A model generated the notes under the pieces. The model searched no databases. It was not told the DNA's origin and saw nothing but the letters and a program-made list of their open reading frames with translations. This document shows, in pieces, positions 37,125 to 46,046 of a DNA stretch of 64,000 bases (the first letter of the stretch is position 1; each line of letters opens with the position of its first letter). The DNA is from AP-16 sp046727735 (GTDB lineage: Bacteria > Pseudomonadota > Alphaproteobacteria > Rhizobiales > Xanthobacteraceae). The translations under genes were made by a program, and so were the position numbers. The DNA is taken from contig JBKPDF010000031.1 in assembly GCA_046727735.1 (NCBI GenBank), forward strand, positions 1-64,000, given 5' to 3'.

Positions 37125-38241
37125 GATCGGCACGAGGGCCCTGCGGCCTCGCCGCGCCGCGTCCGACGGCGCGGCGCGCGGATTCCCCCGCGAGCCCGCG
37201 CTGCGGTTCCGCGGTCGCGAGCACCGGGCGGTAACTCGCCCAACGCCGGGTCGCGCCCGAACTGCGCAAGCTCGCGATGAGCCGCAATGCGGTCTCCCGC
37301 GGGATCGTGTCGTAGAGCTTGGCAAGATCGAATACACGCGTGACGGACTGACCGATTACCGGATTGAGAAACAACAGGACGCGCAGGAGCGTATCCGCAG
37401 CCATGCCGAGGGACTTCGCGGCAATGAGGAGCGGCTCCCCGCTGTCGTCCATCACGATCCGCTGCGCGTGTTCCGCGGCAATGCCGAGCGCGCGCTCGAG
37501 CGCGCGGGTGAACTCCGCAGGCTTGCGCTGCAGTGCGGCGCTCTCCAGCGCGGCGATTGCATTGCTCGGCGGCGGCGGGGAGGCAGAAAGCGGGCAATGC
37601 GCATCCGCGAGCTGACTCAGAATGAGCCGCCGTTCCTTGGGCCCGGCGGCCAGGAACATGTCTCCGATGCGCAAATCGGTGTCGAGACTCGCGCGGGCGG
37701 CGGCATCGGAGAAATTGCGGGAATGCAGGAGAGGAGGGGGCTTAGCGGGCTCGTCGGGTCCGCGCGCCGCAGCGGGACCCGTATCCTTCGCAGTTCCGAG
37801 ATCGATGTCCGCCGATGCTCGATGCTGCGCATCTTGCCCATGCGCAGCGATCCGTAGCCGGCGTGCGATCACGGCCGCGTAGGGCAGCCCGAGTTCGGTG
37901 ATGATCGCGAGGAGGTCGGAACCTTTGAGCTGATGCGAATGCTCGAGGATCGGTTCCGCCACTTCGAGGACGTCGCGCGCGAGCTGGCGCACGACCGCGG
38001 CCGGCGCCGGAGCGTAATGGGCGAGCTTCGCCGCGACGATCTTGCGAGTGGCGATATCGACGCGATCGATGAGCCGCAGCACGAGCTCCGTGTAGTGCCG
38101 CTCTTCCTCGGCGGTGTGCGCGGATTTTTGCAGGTAGAGGTCGGTCAGCACGCGAACCAGCGTCGGACGGATGTCGACCCCTCGGCGCAGCGCAAGCCGG
38201 TCCAGCCCCTCGAGATTGGGATACGCAAACGACTTCGTCAC
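37096..38241 (-). CDS. DUF2336 family protein
   Basis: A 381-residue helical-repeat protein of the DUF2336 family, common in Bradyrhizobium-like genomes and of unknown function. Typical stretches are YTELVLRLIDRVDIATRKIV, KLAHYAPAPAAVVRQLA and RNFSDAAARASLDTDLRIGD. The GTG at 38241 is preferred (GGAG five bases upstream); a TTG six codons earlier is open. The last nine codons, ending DDIDQM, lie in antisense to the DUF1491 relic, so the natural C terminus may have been replaced by the duplicated DNA. It is divergent from the 62-codon gene at 38504. Confidence 0.82.
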   Translation of the reverse strand: MTKSFAYPNLEGLDRLALRRGVDIRPTLVRVLTDLYLQKSAHTAEEERHYTELVLRLIDRVDIATRKIVAAKLAHYAPAPAAVVRQLARDVLEVAEPILEHSHQLKGSDLLAIITELGLPYAAVIARRLRIAAHGQDAQHRASADIDLGTAKDTGPAAARGPDEPAKPPPLLHSRNFSDAAARASLDTDLRIGDMFLAAGPKERRLILSQLADAHCPLSASPPPPSNAIAALESAALQRKPAEFTRALERALGIAAEHAQRIVMDDSGEPLLIAAKSLGMAADTLLRVLLFLNPVIGQSVTRVFDLAKLYDTIPRETALRLIASLRSSGATRRWASYRPVLATAEPQRGLAGESARRAVGRGAARPQGPRADPLRDDIDQM

Positions 38242-38503
38242 GACCGCTCCGGAACGCAACCTGGAGGTGGCGAGGCCGCGAGCATAGGTCCCGCCTCGTT
38301 ATCGGACCGTTAACCGCAACGATTCCGTAACGCATTCGCTCGAGTTCGAACGATCGCATGCAGCGGCGCCTCAGCGAACTGTGCACACTTCCTGCGCCCG
38401 CCCTGCTTTGGCCGCAGTAACCCTGCGTTAACTTTGTGGGACCCTAATCGGAACGGGGATGCCGAGATCGCGATCGGCGGATCGGCATGCGGGGAGAGGG
38501 GGC

Positions 38504-38692
38504 ATGGGAACATTGTTGGAATTTCCGCAGGATCGGCGTCTCGCGCGCACGGCAACGCCCGCCGAAGGCGCCTCCGCGGTGGTGCTGATCCTCCCGGTGA
38601 TCCGCATCGAACGCGCTCCGGATCACCCGGGCAGCGAACCGGAAGCCGACAGCGCCGTGGGGCGCAAGCGCCGCCGTCGCGCCCCGCGCTGA
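38504..38692 (+). CDS. Small conserved hypothetical protein (MGTLLEFP family)
   Basis: A 62-residue protein starting MGTLLEFPQDRRLART, with a hydrophobic middle VVLILPVIRIERAPD and a strongly basic end (GRKRRRRAPR). This small-protein type recurs in Bradyrhizobium genomes. The ribosome binding site GGGGAGAGG directly before the ATG is strong. Function is unknown; the basic tail could bind nucleic acid or an acidic membrane surface, which is a guess. It is convergent with the DUF1254 gene. Confidence 0.65.
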   Translation: MGTLLEFPQDRRLARTATPAEGASAVVLILPVIRIERAPDHPGSEPEADSAVGRKRRRRAPR

Positions 38693-38705
38693 GTTCCGAT
38701 CCCGC

Positions 38706-39254
38706 TCACTGCGCCTGGACGCGGCACTGCGCCCTGCCGAGCACGGTTTGCGCGGCGGGCATGGATCCCGGCTCGGGCGCCAGCGCACGGATCACGATCA
38801 ATCCCGTCGGCGTCGGCGAATCCACGATCAGCCGGTCCGCGGCGGTCACGTCCTCCTCCTCGGGCATTTCGTTGTGCTGTTCCGTCGTCATCAGGTCGAG
38901 TTCGATCACGCGCCGGCCGGCCGCGCGGTCGTTGATCGCGTAATAGGCGACGCCATACCGCGTGTAGAACGAAACCGAGGTGTAGGCCTGACTGACGGGC
39001 GTCGTGAGCTTCAGCGGGCCTTTGCTCAGATCGTAGCGACACACCCGGGCGGAGAACGCCGGGTCCATGAACGGCAGCGCGGCATTTTCGGGTGTCGGCG
39101 GCGGCAACTGCACGATGGAGTTCACCGGCGCGATCGGGACGAGCCGGTCGTAGGCGTCGCGGGTCGCGGTGCTCGGCAGCAGCAGCACTGTTGCCAAATG
39201 CACGATGCCGCCCAGCAGAATGCCTCCGAGGGCCCAAAGCAGCCAAGCGATCAT
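38706..39254 (-). CDS. DUF1254 domain membrane-anchored protein
   Basis: A 182-residue protein with one N-terminal helix (WLLWALGGILLGGIVHLATV) and a periplasmic domain bearing the DUF1254-type segments FMDPAFSARVCRYDL, YTRYGVAYYAINDRAAG and LDLMTTEQHNEMP. Its ATG overlaps the stop of the preceding DUF1214 gene by four bases, so the pair is coupled. DUF1254 and DUF1214 are two halves of a larger protein in other bacteria and probably form one periplasmic unit. Function is unknown. Confidence 0.82.
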   Translation of the reverse strand: MIAWLLWALGGILLGGIVHLATVLLLPSTATRDAYDRLVPIAPVNSIVQLPPPTPENAALPFMDPAFSARVCRYDLSKGPLKLTTPVSQAYTSVSFYTRYGVAYYAINDRAAGRRVIELDLMTTEQHNEMPEEEDVTAADRLIVDSPTPTGLIVIRALAPEPGSMPAAQTVLGRAQCRVQAQ

Positions 39255-39829
39255 GGGCAGGCTCGGCGGTTGATGGAAGGCATCGGCGCCTCGCGCCCGA
39301 TCCGGCTCGCCGCACCGACCGGCGTGTCGTAAAGCCTCAACACCAGAACGTAACGGTCGGCTCCTCCGCTCGGTAGCCAGTTTCCCGCGCGCGCGCGGGG
39401 CGCGATCACGATGCGAAAGCTGCCGTCCGCGTATCGGCTGATTTCCTGACTGGTGAAGCCGTAGCGGTTTGCGGAGTTGGCCACGAGCCGGCCGTCGGGA
39501 TCGTAAAGCGTCAACGTCCAGAACCGCGCTGGGGGCGTGATGCCTCGCAACAGCGTCTCGCACCGGCCGTCCAGCGGATTGCCACCGTCGTCCGTGCGTG
39601 CGTAGAACGCAATCCCGTCGCCTGTGCCGAGCGGCAATTCACCGGTCCGCGCGATCAGCGCCCGCGCATAGGGGTCGATGTCGGCCGTGCCGGTCTTGGG
39701 CCACGCCGTCCAGGCGCCGATGCTGATGGCGCCAAACGCGGTGCCGCGCGTCAGCGCCAGCCAGGTCGTGCCGAGACCCGTAGCCGTCGCGATCAGTAAA
39801 GCGAGGAACGCCCCGATGAGAAGTCGCAC
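39251..39829 (-). CDS. DUF1214 domain membrane-anchored protein
   Basis: A 192-residue protein with an N-terminal membrane helix (LLIGAFLALLIATATGLGTT). It carries the DUF1214 core: ARALIARTGELPLGTGDGIAF, then RFWTLTLYDPDGRLVANS, SQEISRYADGSFRIVI and GNWLPSGGADRYVLVLRLYD. The start is taken as GTG 39829 (VRLLIGAF), matching how homologues begin; the frame stays open to 39925. The gene is coupled to the DUF1254 gene by an ATGA overlap. DUF1214 domains occur in proteins linked to envelope stress, but the activity is not known. Confidence 0.82.
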   Translation of the reverse strand: MRLLIGAFLALLIATATGLGTTWLALTRGTAFGAISIGAWTAWPKTGTADIDPYARALIARTGELPLGTGDGIAFYARTDDGGNPLDGRCETLLRGITPPARFWTLTLYDPDGRLVANSANRYGFTSQEISRYADGSFRIVIAPRARAGNWLPSGGADRYVLVLRLYDTPVGAASRIGREAPMPSINRRACP

Positions 39830-39988
39830 GTGAAGACCGGCCGCGTGGCGGGAGCGACGTTCCGAATATGCGGTGCCCGTCGAGCGGAACGCCGCGCGGT
39901 GCAAACGGGCATCCTGTACTGCCAATGCGAGCGAGGAGAATCAAGCCGCGAACGCCGGCTCGGCTCGGTCCCGCGGTTCGCTCGGCGT

Positions 39989-42223
39989 TCAGTTGCCGCG
40001 CAAGACCGGAGAACCCGCCGCCGTCTTTGCGGTCGGATTGGGCGGCTCCAGCATGGCGCCGCGCTCCGGCCGGGGGCCGGGGCTTGCGGCAAGCGCGCGG
40101 CTCGCGTTCTCCAACAGATGCTCGAGCCGCTGCAGGACGTCGGCACCGCGCTTGGTCAGCAGGGTGGGACGCAACGCCTGCTCGGGGCCCGGTCCTCTCT
40201 TCTCGGCGACGGCGGCGGCCGACGGCGAGCTTTGGGCGGGGGGCAGGCCGGCCAGCGGCTTCACTTCGATGCCCTGATGCGCATAGGCCATGATCTCGTG
40301 CCAAGTCATGGCCGGCAATGAGCCGCCGGTCATGCGATTGGTCGGCTCGTAATTGTCGTTCCCGAACCAGATGCCGCACACGTAATTGCCGGTGTAGCCC
40401 ATGAACCACGCATCGCGGTAGGCGTTGGTGGTGCCGGTCTTGCCCGCGACCCGCACTCCGTCGAGGATCGCGCGCTTGCCGGTGCCTTCCTCCACGACCT
40501 TGTTCATCATGAAGATCATCTGCAGCGCGACCTCCTTCGAGATCGCCTGCTCGGGCTTCTTGCCGTCGCGGTCGAAGCGCCATACCACCTGCCCGTTCGG
40601 GCTGCGCACCTCCAGAGCCGCGTGCGGCGCCACCGCCTTCCCGAGATTGGGAAAGGTCGCATACGCGGCGGTGTGATCGAGCACGGTCACCTCGTCGGCG
40701 CCGATCGGCAGCGACGGCGTGTCTGGCAGCGGAGTGCGCAGGCCCATTTTCTTCGCGGTCTCGACGATTTTCGCCCGTCCGATCTTCGGATTGCCCTTGC
40801 CGATCGTGATCGAGAGCCGCACCGCCACCGTGTTGATCGAATGCGTCAGGGCGCTCGTCAGCGTCATCGAGCCGCCGTAGTGGCGCGCGTAGTTCTGCGG
40901 GCACCAATTCCCGATGCAGATCGGCGCGTCGACGACGATCGACGTCGGCTTCATGCCGTTTGCGAGCGCGGTGGCATAGACGTAAGGCTTGAACGAGGAG
41001 CCCGGCTGGCGCAGCGCGTCGACCGCGCGGTTGAACTGGCTCTGCCCGTAGTCGCGCCCACCCACCATCGCCCGCACGCCGCCGTCGAGATCGAGCAGGA
41101 CCGCCGCAGACTGCGAGGCATGATATTCGTGCCCGTACTGCCGAAGCGATGTTTCAATGGCGCTTTCCATCGCGCGCTGGAGGTTGATGTCGATCGCGGT
41201 CCGCACCACGAAGGCGCGCTCGGTCACGGATTTCGGAAAGGTATCGACGAGTTTCTTCATCTCGTCGAAGGCCCAGTCGAGATAATAATTGGGCGAGTGC
41301 TCGTCGCGGCGGTCGACCGGGGTTGCCGGGTTTCGCCGCGCGCCGAACACTTGCCCTTCACTCATGAACCCGCCTTCGACGAGATTGTCGAGCACCACGT
41401 TGGCGCGAGCGCGCGCGGCGGGCAAATTGACGTGCGGCGCAAACCGCGTCGGGGCCTTGAACAGCCCGGCCAGCATCGCCGCCTCGGCGAGATTCACGTC
41501 GCGCGCCGATTTGCCGAAATAGTACTGCGCTGCGGCGTCGACCCCGAACGCGCCGCCGCCCATGTAGGCGCGATCGAGATAAAGCTTGAGAATCTCGTTC
41601 TTGGACAGCCGGGTCTCCAGCCAGGTCGCCAGGAACGCTTCCTTGACCTTGCGCTCGAGTGTGCGCTCGTTGCTCAGAAACAGGTTCTTGGCGAGCTGCT
41701 GGCTGATGGAAGAACCACCCTGCACCACGCCGCCGGCCCGCGCATTGGCGGTGAGCGCGCGTAGGGTCCCCGGGACGTCGATGCCAAAATGCTCGTAGAA
41801 GCGTCGGTCCTCGGTGGCGAGCACCGCCTTGATGAGATGATCGGGGTACTCCTCAAGTGGGATCGAATCATTGTGGCGGATGCCGCGGGAGCCGATCTCG
41901 TTGCCGTAGCGATCGAGGAAGGTCACGGCGAGCTCGGATTTTTTGAGCCAGTCGTCGTCGGAGGTCTCGTTGAAGGCCGGGATTGCCAGCGCCAGCAGCA
42001 AAATCAAACCGCCGGTCCCGAGCGTGGTCGTCTCGGAGAGCAGTTCGACCGATAGTCGTCGCCAGCCGGAAACGTGGAAGCGGTCCATGAAGGTGGAGAA
42101 CCGCTCGTAATATTCCCGCAGCCAGGCTCCGGAATGGAAAACCGCCGAGTCCAGCCGCGAATCGACGTCGAGCAGGAACCGCCTGAGTCTCGGTCTCCAG
42201 TCGTTCGGCAATAGATCGGGCAA
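39989..42223 (-). CDS. Penicillin-binding protein 1A (bifunctional transglycosylase/transpeptidase)
   Basis: A 744-residue class A PBP. One transmembrane helix lies near residues 72-85 (GGLILLLALAIPAF). The GT51 domain has ATEDRRFYEHFGID, GGSSISQQLAKNLF and KVKEAFLATWLE. The transpeptidase domain has PGSSFKPYVYA with the nucleophilic serine, an SINTVAVRL segment and AGKTGTTNAYRDAWF. A proline/alanine-rich tail of about 90 residues follows. It polymerises and crosslinks peptidoglycan. It is longer at the N terminus than the minimal PBP1A, with a cytoplasmic leader of about 70 residues. It stands alone. Confidence 0.93.
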   Translation of the reverse strand: MPDLLPNDWRPRLRRFLLDVDSRLDSAVFHSGAWLREYYERFSTFMDRFHVSGWRRLSVELLSETTTLGTGGLILLLALAIPAFNETSDDDWLKKSELAVTFLDRYGNEIGSRGIRHNDSIPLEEYPDHLIKAVLATEDRRFYEHFGIDVPGTLRALTANARAGGVVQGGSSISQQLAKNLFLSNERTLERKVKEAFLATWLETRLSKNEILKLYLDRAYMGGGAFGVDAAAQYYFGKSARDVNLAEAAMLAGLFKAPTRFAPHVNLPAARARANVVLDNLVEGGFMSEGQVFGARRNPATPVDRRDEHSPNYYLDWAFDEMKKLVDTFPKSVTERAFVVRTAIDINLQRAMESAIETSLRQYGHEYHASQSAAVLLDLDGGVRAMVGGRDYGQSQFNRAVDALRQPGSSFKPYVYATALANGMKPTSIVVDAPICIGNWCPQNYARHYGGSMTLTSALTHSINTVAVRLSITIGKGNPKIGRAKIVETAKKMGLRTPLPDTPSLPIGADEVTVLDHTAAYATFPNLGKAVAPHAALEVRSPNGQVVWRFDRDGKKPEQAISKEVALQMIFMMNKVVEEGTGKRAILDGVRVAGKTGTTNAYRDAWFMGYTGNYVCGIWFGNDNYEPTNRMTGGSLPAMTWHEIMAYAHQGIEVKPLAGLPPAQSSPSAAAVAEKRGPGPEQALRPTLLTKRGADVLQRLEHLLENASRALAASPGPRPERGAMLEPPNPTAKTAAGSPVLRGN

Positions 42224-42457
42224 TGCTTGCTTCCTTCCCGGCCCCGGCGGCCTGACACCCCGAACATGTGGGGGCCTGCCTTCGTTTGCTTTCTATCCCA
42301 ATCGGAAGACCGGAGCCAATGGGCGCAGACAAAGCCGGACACTAGAACTTGACAATCCGCTTGAGGGTTCCGGCGAAACTGCGAGGATGTGCCGTTCCCA
42401 GAATCCTGGGGAAAATGGCTGCAGCGAGGCAGAAGCCGGCGGGTCCGGCGGCGAACG

Positions 42458-43015
42458 ATGGTGGATGTTCCATTCTGGCGGGCCAAGCGCCTGGATGAGA
42501 TGAGCAATGCCGAGTGGGAGAGCCTCTGCGACGGCTGCGGGCGCTGTTGCCTCGTCAAGCTCGAAGAGGAGGAGACCCAGAGGATTTTCTTCACCGACGT
42601 CGGCTGCCGGCTGCTCGACACGGCAACGTGCCGGTGCCGGGACTACCCGCATCGCACGCAGCGGGTCGACGATTGTGTGCGCCTCACCCCACAGACGATT
42701 GCGGAAATCGGCTGGCTGCCGCCGACCTGCGGCTATCGCCTGATCGCGGAGGGCAAGGATCTCTACTGGTGGCACCCGCTGGTGTCGGGCGATCCGGAAA
42801 CGGTGCACCAAGCCGGGATCTCGGTCCGCGGCCGGGTCCCCGACCTGGAGGACGATGTGCCGAGCGACGCGCTGGAGCGGCGGATCGTGGACTGGCCGTT
42901 ACGGATGCCGCGGCGTGCCAGGAGGGGCAGGTTGGGTCAGGACGACGGACGACCGACGACAGAGAACGGAAGGACGACCTCCAACGCGACGCGAACGGCC
43001 GGAAAAAAACGATGA
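42458..43015 (+). CDS. YcgN family cysteine cluster protein (UPF0260)
   Basis: A 185-residue protein of the YcgN/UPF0260 family. Cysteine motifs are ESLCDGCGRCCLVKLE, TDVGCRLLDTATCRCRDYP and DDCVRLTP, with PPTCGYRLIAEGKDLYWWHP after them, suggesting metal or Fe-S binding. Function is unknown. After about residue 155 the family homology ends in a basic tail (GQDDGRPTTENGRTTS and onward) that is encoded by one arm of an inverted repeat. The true C terminus has therefore probably been replaced by repeat DNA. Confidence 0.85.
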   Translation: MVDVPFWRAKRLDEMSNAEWESLCDGCGRCCLVKLEEEETQRIFFTDVGCRLLDTATCRCRDYPHRTQRVDDCVRLTPQTIAEIGWLPPTCGYRLIAEGKDLYWWHPLVSGDPETVHQAGISVRGRVPDLEDDVPSDALERRIVDWPLRMPRRARRGRLGQDDGRPTTENGRTTSNATRTAGKKR

Positions 43016-43073
43016 GGCGCTATCCGCATCCCCTTGGTCGTCCGTCGCCTGTCGTCCGTCGTCCGTCCTCCCG
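42940..43073. repeat. Imperfect long inverted repeat built from GACGAC/GTCGTC units
   Basis: The left arm at about 42940-42980 (GACGACGGACGACCGACGAC and onward) is an imperfect reverse complement of the right arm at about 43035-43072 (TCGTCCGTCGCCTGTCGTCC and onward). The left arm lies inside the 3' end of the YcgN gene, the right arm in the gap before the PepSY gene. Folded, the arms give a long stem around the ycgN stop codon. Confidence 0.65.
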
Positions 43074-43130
43074 CGCGTTCACGCTGCGTTCACGAACTTG
43101 CGCCTAAGACGCAAGGCCGGAGAGGCTGCG

Positions 43131-43430
43131 ATGATGCTGGCAAGATGGGTGCTTGCGCTTCTGCTTGCGGCTGCCGGATCGGCGGTCGCGGCCGAAGAGG
43201 GTTGCCTCAATCCCGACCAACGCCGCGCGGCCATTGCCAATCGCCAAGCCATCCCGCTCGGCAAAGCGGTACGGGCGGCCAAGGCGCAGCTCGGTGGCGA
43301 AGTCGTCCGTGCTCGCCTGTGCAAGGAGGGCGAGGAGTTTGTCTATGTCCTGACGGTGCTCACCCATGATGGCAAAGTGACTTTGGCCACGATCGACGGC
43401 ACCTCGGGCGCGTTCATCGACGGGCGCTGA
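43131..43430 (+). CDS. PepSY-domain periplasmic protein
   Basis: A 99-residue protein with a clear signal peptide (LARWVLALLLAAAGSAVAA) and a PepSY-like fold ending VTLATIDGTSGAFI. One cysteine follows the cleavage site (EEGCLNP) and another lies in ARLCKEGEE. GGAGAGG precedes the ATG pair at 43131/43134. It lies 13 bases upstream of the response regulator gene. Small PepSY proteins encoded with FeuP/FeuQ- or PhoP/PhoQ-like systems often modulate the sensor kinase in the periplasm, so that role is inferred. Confidence 0.85.
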   Translation: MMLARWVLALLLAAAGSAVAAEEGCLNPDQRRAAIANRQAIPLGKAVRAAKAQLGGEVVRARLCKEGEEFVYVLTVLTHDGKVTLATIDGTSGAFIDGR

Positions 43431-43443
43431 GCGGGAGGAGAAG

Positions 43444-44115
43444 GTGCGTCTTTTGGTGATCGAGGACGATCCCGATCTCAATCGGCAGCTGGCGGGCGCG
43501 CTGACCGATGCGGGCTACGTGGTCGATCGGGCCTTCGACGGAGAGGAAGGACATTATCTGGGCGAGACCGAGCCTTACGATGCCGTCATCCTCGATATCG
43601 GGCTTCCCAAGATGGACGGGCTCTCGGTTCTGGAAGCTTGGCGTCGGGCCGGCCGCGCTATGCCCGTCCTGATCCTCACGGCGCGCGATCGCTGGAGCGA
43701 CAAAGTCCAGGGCTTCGACGTCGGTGCCGACGACTACGTGCCCAAGCCGTTCCATCTCGAAGAAGTGCTGGCGCGGGTCCGGGCCTTGCTGCGCCGCTCG
43801 GCGGGGCACGCCAAAAGCGAGTTCAATTGCGGGCCAGTGCGGCTCGATACCCGTACCGGCCGGGTCACGGTCGACGGCAATCCCGTGAAGCTGACGTCGC
43901 ACGAATACCGGCTGCTGTCCTATCTCATGCACCATGCGGGCCGGGTCGTCTCGCGCACCGAGCTCGTGGAGCACCTCTACGATCAGGACTTCGACCGCGA
44001 CTCCAACACCATCGAGGTATTCGTCGGCCGTATCCGCAAGAAGGTCGGCGTCGATATCATCCAGACCGTCCGGGGGCTCGGTTATCTCCTGGCGCCGCCG
44101 GGCGATGCGCGCTAA
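43444..44115 (+). CDS. OmpR/PhoB-family response regulator (FeuP/PhoP-like)
   Basis: A 223-residue regulator beginning with GTG. The receiver domain has phosphorylation site D51 (AVILDIGLPKMDG), T/K signatures LILTARDRW and VPKPFHLEEVLARV; the winged-helix domain has LTSHEYRLLSYLMHH and ends VRGLGYLLAPP. It resembles the FeuP/PhoP group. It overlaps the downstream kinase by 11 bases and follows the PepSY gene, so the three form an operon for envelope or metal sensing. The signal is unknown. Confidence 0.92.
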   Translation: MRLLVIEDDPDLNRQLAGALTDAGYVVDRAFDGEEGHYLGETEPYDAVILDIGLPKMDGLSVLEAWRRAGRAMPVLILTARDRWSDKVQGFDVGADDYVPKPFHLEEVLARVRALLRRSAGHAKSEFNCGPVRLDTRTGRVTVDGNPVKLTSHEYRLLSYLMHHAGRVVSRTELVEHLYDQDFDRDSNTIEVFVGRIRKKVGVDIIQTVRGLGYLLAPPGDAR

Positions 44116-45484
44116 CTCGCTCGCGCTTCGACTGTTCGTTTCGGCGACCGCCTGGACCGTGGTGATCCTGTTTGCCACAGGGGTCGTGCTGTCCTCGTTC
44201 TACCGGCACGCGGTCGAGCGCGCCTTCGATCGCCGGCTCGGGGTTTATCTGAAGACGCTCGTCGCCGACGTCGCCTCTCCGGAGGAAATTCCCGAAAAAT
44301 TCCCGCAATCGCTCGGGGAACCGCTGTTCGAGCTGCCTCTGTCCGGCTGGTACTGGCAGGTGACGCGCCTCGATCCGCAGAAGCCCGACGTGCGCTCGTC
44401 ACGATCGTTGTGGGACAGCGCCCTGCCGCGCCTGCAGGACGGCAACGTTCCGAGCGATTCCGGAAGCTCGCGCGTCGGCTACGTGCAAGGGCCGGAGAAC
44501 CAGCGCCTGCGCCTATTCGAGCGTACCGTCGATCTCGGCGAGGAAGGCCGGTACTTGATCGCGGTCGCGGGCGATGCAGCCGAGATCGATGACGAGATGC
44601 GCACCTTCAATGAAGCGCTGGCGCTGACGTTCTGCGTACTCGCGATTGTCCTGCTGCTGACCACGATGTTCCAGGTGCGGTTCGGGTTGGCGCCCCTCAA
44701 GCGGATTTCCGAAGGTCTCGCCGCCATCCGCTCGGGAACCGCCGAGCGGCTCGAAGGCAGCTTTCCGGTGGAGATCGCACCGCTGGCGCGGGAGACCAAT
44801 GCGCTGATCGAGGCGAACCGCGAAATCGTCGAGCGCGCGCGCACCCACGTCGGCAACCTCGCGCATGCGCTCAAAACGCCGCTTTCGGTGATCGTCAATG
44901 AGGCGGCTTCGCGCGACGACGCGTTCGCGACCAAGGTTCGCGAGCAAACTGGCATCATGCGCGACCAAGTGGCCCGGCATCTCGAGCGCGCGCGGCTGGC
45001 GGCGCGCTCGAGCTCGATCGGAAGCGTCACCGAGATCGCCCCGGTAGTGACGGCACTCGCGCGCACGATGGAGAAGATCCACCACGACCGCGGCATAGCC
45101 ATCGACGTCGAGGCGTCTTCGGAGATTCGCTTCCGCGGCGAACGCCAGGATCTCGAGGAGATGGTCGGCAATCTCGTCGACAATGCCTGCAAATGGGCGC
45201 GGTCGCGCGTTTCCCTCGAAGTGCTTCCCGACGGCGGCGACAGCGCCGGCTCGCCGCCGCTGGTACGGCTCGTCATCGACGACGACGGGCCTGGGCTTGC
45301 GCCGCGCGAACGCGAGGAGGCGCAAGCGGCGCATCGCGGCCGAAGGCTCGACGAGACCAAACCCGGATCGGGCCTCGGGCTCTCGATCGTGGTCGAGCTA
45401 GCGGATCTCTATGGCGGTGCGCTGTCGCTCGGCACCGCGCCGATCGGCGGGCTGCGCGCCGAGCTGATCTTGCCGGCCGGGTGA
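44105..45484 (+). CDS. Sensor histidine kinase (FeuQ/PhoQ-like)
   Basis: A 459-residue kinase. The first transmembrane helix (WTVVILFATGVVLSSFYR) and the second (ALTFCVLAIVLLLTTMF) flank a periplasmic sensor of about 140 residues. The phosphorylated histidine is H254 in NLAHALKTPLSVI; the ATP-binding boxes are EEMVGNLVDNACKWA, DDDGPGLAP and GSGLGLSIVVEL. The sensor region (SGWYWQVTRLD) resembles the PhoQ/FeuQ group. Its start overlaps the regulator gene by 11 bases, giving coupled synthesis of the pair. Confidence 0.92.
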   Translation: MRANSLALRLFVSATAWTVVILFATGVVLSSFYRHAVERAFDRRLGVYLKTLVADVASPEEIPEKFPQSLGEPLFELPLSGWYWQVTRLDPQKPDVRSSRSLWDSALPRLQDGNVPSDSGSSRVGYVQGPENQRLRLFERTVDLGEEGRYLIAVAGDAAEIDDEMRTFNEALALTFCVLAIVLLLTTMFQVRFGLAPLKRISEGLAAIRSGTAERLEGSFPVEIAPLARETNALIEANREIVERARTHVGNLAHALKTPLSVIVNEAASRDDAFATKVREQTGIMRDQVARHLERARLAARSSSIGSVTEIAPVVTALARTMEKIHHDRGIAIDVEASSEIRFRGERQDLEEMVGNLVDNACKWARSRVSLEVLPDGGDSAGSPPLVRLVIDDDGPGLAPREREEAQAAHRGRRLDETKPGSGLGLSIVVELADLYGGALSLGTAPIGGLRAELILPAG

Positions 45485-45563
45485 GAATTCAGAGTTTTGC
45501 CTCAATCCTGCGGCCATTTGCGGTCGCCGCACCGCCGCTGTTTTCCGCAAGACGCAGATCGAG

Positions 45564-46046
45564 ATGTCGCAACCCATGCTCATTGCCGCCGCCGCGCTGC
45601 TGAGCATCGCGGTTGCCGGCTGCGCCAGCGATCCCTCTCCCGGGCCCAAGCAGGATGCCGGCACGTGGCTCGGCGCGATCACCGGCGCCGTCATCGGCTC
45701 CAATTTCGGCGGTGGGACGAGCGGTCATGTCGCCGGCGCGGTCGCGGGTGCCGCGGCCGGCGGCATGCTCGGCAACGCGATCGGCGCCTCGCTCGATGCG
45801 CGCGATCGCGAACGCGCCTATGCGGCGCAAATGCAGGCGGTCGAAGCCGGCGAGCCCGGCGCCCCGGTCGGGTGGCGGAGTCCGGACTCAGGGCGCCACG
45901 GCACGATCGTGCCCGGGCCGCCGTACCAGTCGAACGGGCTGACCTGCCGCGAATTCACCCACACGATCTATGTCGATGGCCGGCCGCAGACTGCCCGCGG
46001 AACGGCTTGCCGCAACCCCGACGGAACCTGGACCCCGCTCGGCTGA
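45564..46046 (+). CDS. Glycine-zipper outer-membrane lipoprotein (17 kDa surface antigen-like)
   Basis: A 160-residue lipoprotein. The lipobox is SIAVAGCAS, with the acylated cysteine at residue 20. A glycine-zipper 2TM segment follows (GAITGAVIGSNFGGGTSG, then GAVAGAAAGGMLGNAIGASL). The C-terminal part, CREFTHTIYVDGRPQTARG and RNPDGTW, is the usual end of the RT0821/Lpp0805-type surface antigens. It is probably an outer-membrane structural lipoprotein. It stands alone after the kinase gene. Confidence 0.9.
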   Translation: MSQPMLIAAAALLSIAVAGCASDPSPGPKQDAGTWLGAITGAVIGSNFGGGTSGHVAGAVAGAAAGGMLGNAIGASLDARDRERAYAAQMQAVEAGEPGAPVGWRSPDSGRHGTIVPGPPYQSNGLTCREFTHTIYVDGRPQTARGTACRNPDGTWTPLG

